Shown here: positions 23,200 through 24,788 of the stretch, in pieces
Position numbering within the stretch: the stretch's first letter is position 1
Layout of the letters: each line of letters begins with the position of its first letter
DNA from: Actinomycetes bacterium
GTDB taxonomy: Bacteria; Actinomycetota; Acidimicrobiia; Acidimicrobiales; SZUA-35
Assembly: GCA_024227975.1 (NCBI GenBank)
Contig: JAAETV010000164.1
Location: 1-24,788 of the forward strand
Direction of reading: 5' to 3'
Length of the DNA stretch: 24,788 nucleotides
Translations under genes and position numbers: made by a program
Notes under the pieces: generated by a model
The model's input: only the letters and a program-made list of their open reading frames with translations
Databases searched by the model: none
What the model was told of the DNA's origin: nothing

Positions 23200-24165
23200 T
23201 TGATCGAGGTCCGGCTCCGGGCCTTGGCCCGCAGTCTTGCCAATGTCGAACTGGCCGACGTCGATACGTCGATCGGCGACGGGGCAGGTTCAGTCGGCGA
23301 CATCGGCTACTTCTTCGTCTCTGAGGATCCCCGGGCCCTTGGCCGCGCCCTGCGTTGGGCCACGAGCCAGTCCCTCGATCGGGTCGAAGTACTGGCCGGC
23401 TCCGGGGCCTCCGACCTGGCCCGGCGAGCTGAGCTGATCGGCTGCCAACCGCGGGTCGGGGTGTGGGCCGTTGACGGGGCTGAGGTCAGTCCCGCTGAAC
23501 CAGGGCCTTGCGCCCAACCTCCCACCTTGCCGGCCGACCACTGGGCTCTGGCCGGGATCATGAGCGAGGCCGGAGCTTCGCCCATCGACGACTACGGGGT
23601 CCTGGTCGGCGAGGTGGCTGGACTCGAAATCGCCCGCGTGGTCGACGGCTTCGACGGACCCGTAATCGATATCGGTGTCGGTCAAGCCGACCGTGAACTG
23701 AACCAGTTCGTCCACTCCGACCTCGATATTGACACCGGACTGCGCCGCGTCATCGCTGCTGTCGCCGAGTTTCGTTCTGGTCACGCCCACCATCCCCTCA
23801 CCCGGGTGGCTCGCGAGCGCTGGCTTCGAGCCAGCCTTGTCGACGACCCGAGCCCTGTCGGAGCCACCCACCTCGAGCCGTTGGTACCCCTCCGTCCCCG
23901 CCAAGGGTTGATGGCGACCCAACCTGCGGCCTGTCATGGCCAGCTGGCGTCCGGAGAGCCGGTAGTGGTGGTGACCATGGTCGGGGTCGACCTCGATCTC
24001 GTCCCTGAAGCCGTTGACTATCGCCACCGCTGTGACCCGTCGGCCCAGCTGATTCTGGCCATGCCGGGCCGAGATCTCGACCTCAATGTTGGCCTCCTCG
24101 AAGGGGTGGAACGGGCCCGGGCAATGGCCATCGAAGGGCCTTGGATCAGGTCAGGGATCAGATGA
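23200..24165 (+). CDS. Hypothetical protein between rpmE and prfA
   Basis: I do not recognise this 321-aa protein. It appears soluble, with no signal peptide or membrane segment, and is acidic and rich in Val, Ala, Asp and Gly. Alternating hydrophobic strands (DGPVIDIGVG, EPVVVVTMVGVDLDLVPEAVDY) suggest a mixed alpha/beta fold. LIGCQPRVGVWAV and RELNQFVHSDLDIDTGLRRVIAAVAEF are its most distinctive stretches. The start is TTG 23200, the first usable codon in a frame that opens after the rpmE stop; no ribosome-binding site is clear, so the start is uncertain. The frame continues undisturbed for 966 nt, with high third-position GC, which supports real coding. In the familiar actinobacterial order prfA follows rpmE directly, so this gene is an addition. 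It shows no GHMP-kinase motif and is therefore not the missing thrB. Confidence 0.7.
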   Translation: MIEVRLRALARSLANVELADVDTSIGDGAGSVGDIGYFFVSEDPRALGRALRWATSQSLDRVEVLAGSGASDLARRAELIGCQPRVGVWAVDGAEVSPAEPGPCAQPPTLPADHWALAGIMSEAGASPIDDYGVLVGEVAGLEIARVVDGFDGPVIDIGVGQADRELNQFVHSDLDIDTGLRRVIAAVAEFRSGHAHHPLTRVARERWLRASLVDDPSPVGATHLEPLVPLRPRQGLMATQPAACHGQLASGEPVVVVTMVGVDLDLVPEAVDYRHRCDPSAQLILAMPGRDLDLNVGLLEGVERARAMAIEGPWIRSGIR

Positions 24166-24203
24166 GGGCCCCAAACACCCTCCGCAGCTCCTGAGCCCGC
24201 CGG

Positions 24204-24209
24204 TATTCT
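24204..24209 (+). promoter_or_regulatory. Predicted -10 element for leaderless prfA transcript
   Basis: TATTCT (TANNNT) ends exactly 7 nt before the A of the prfA ATG, the spacing of actinobacterial leaderless promoters, and no Shine-Dalgarno is present upstream. This suggests that prfA has its own promoter. Confidence 0.5.
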
Positions 24210-24216
24210 CGACCCA

Positions 24217-24788
24217 ATGTTGGACCGCTTGCAGGCCCTGGAAGATGAGCACGCTGAGCTCGAGGCGCGCCTCGCTGACCCTGAGGTGGCCGCCGACAAC
24301 CAGCGCTTCGTCGGGCTGACCAAGCGCTACGCCGCCCTTTCGGACATCGTGGCCCTGTCGACGGTCCTGCGGGACCGCCATGAGGACGTCGAGACGGTCA
24401 AGGCCTTGTTCGACGAGGCTGACAGCGCCGAGCGCGATGAGTTGAGAGCCGAAGCAGCAGCAGCCGAAGCGGAGATCGCCCGGCTGGAGGAAGAGCTGAA
24501 GGTTCTCCTGCTACCCAAGGACCCCAACGAAGGCCGCAACGTCATCGTCGAGATCCGGGGGGCTGAAGGGGGAGAGGAGGCGAACCTCTTCGCCCGCGAC
24601 CTGTTCGAGATGTTCCGCTCTTTCTCCCAGGGCCAGGGATGGACCCTCGAGGTGCTCAACTCGACTCCCTCCGACCTTGGTGGCCTCGACGACGTCACCT
24701 TCACCCTTGCCGGTGACGGGGCCTGGACCAGGATGAAGTTCGAGGCTGGTCCCCACCGGGTCCAGCGGGTTCCAGTCACCGAATCCCA
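24217..24788 (+). CDS. prfA: Peptide chain release factor 1 (5' part, cut by window end)
   Basis: The visible 190 codons begin MLDRLQALEDEHAELEARLADPEV and run into the window edge with no stop. The helical N-terminal domain (about 1-100) is followed by the PCRF region: LLLPKDPNEGRNVIVEIRGAEGGEEANLFARDLFEMF, then DVTFTLAGDGAWTRMKFEAGPHRVQRVP, all typical of RF1, which releases peptides at UAA and UAG. The GGQ catalytic loop lies beyond the window. RF1 rather than RF2 is supported by the N-terminus and by its position after rho-rpmE. The gene seems to have a leaderless promoter directly upstream. Confidence 0.95.
   Translation, partial: MLDRLQALEDEHAELEARLADPEVAADNQRFVGLTKRYAALSDIVALSTVLRDRHEDVETVKALFDEADSAERDELRAEAAAAEAEIARLEEELKVLLLPKDPNEGRNVIVEIRGAEGGEEANLFARDLFEMFRSFSQGQGWTLEVLNSTPSDLGGLDDVTFTLAGDGAWTRMKFEAGPHRVQRVPVTES

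Noticed and set aside
1..24788. CRISPR array, IS element or prophage
   Set aside because: No regularly spaced direct repeats, transposase, integrase, terminal inverted repeats or phage structural genes are visible.

Overview
The window is high-GC DNA with long, tightly packed ORFs, GTG/TTG starts, 1- and 4-base stop/start overlaps and an actinobacterial LexA-type box. The gene order argS-lysA-hom-thrC-rho-rpmE-prfA on the right is the order I know from actinobacteria such as Mycobacterium tuberculosis. The proteins look like those of a deep-branching actinobacterium (Acidimicrobiia-like is my guess; this is an inference and not a database result). No CRISPR array, insertion sequence, integrase or rRNA is visible.

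Left third (1-13018), a surface-polysaccharide locus: an ECF-like sigma protein converges on a leftward cysD-cysN-cysC operon that makes APS and PAPS. Divergent from cysD run a Wzz/BY-kinase-like chain-length protein whose ATP-binding motifs are degenerate, an O-antigen-ligase/Wzy-type membrane protein, and a GH26-like lipoprotein. A leftward pair follows (APH-fold kinase-like protein, then a Wzx-type flippase), then a rightward set: PssD/Alg14-like and PssE/Alg13-like glycosyltransferase halves and a GT2 glycosyltransferase. A single-pass Pro/Thr-rich membrane protein closes the locus. Together these could assemble, polymerise, export and trim a polysaccharide. The PAPS genes suggest, without proving, that it is sulfated. 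No sulfotransferase or initiating phosphoglycosyltransferase lies in the window.

Middle (13019-14969): a tRNA-Arg(CCG) gene on the minus strand, a degraded copy of its 3' half about 335 bp away in the geometry of an old integration scar, and a DUF222/13E12-type HNH endonuclease gene preceded by a perfect SOS (LexA) box.

Right (15046-24788), the housekeeping block: argS, lysA, hom, thrC, rho, rpmE (cysteine-free L31), an unrecognised 321-aa protein, and the 5' part of prfA. Differences from the usual actinobacterial order are the absence of thrB between thrC and rho, an E. coli/yeast-like long ThrC, a roughly 300-bp rho leader holding a Cys/His-patterned mini-ORF, and the extra gene between rpmE and prfA. 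hom and prfA look like leaderless transcripts.

The observations most worth following are the pseudo-BY-kinase, the rho-leader mini-ORF, the SOS-boxed HNH gene with its internal composition switch, the tRNA-Arg 3'-half duplication, and the displaced thrB.
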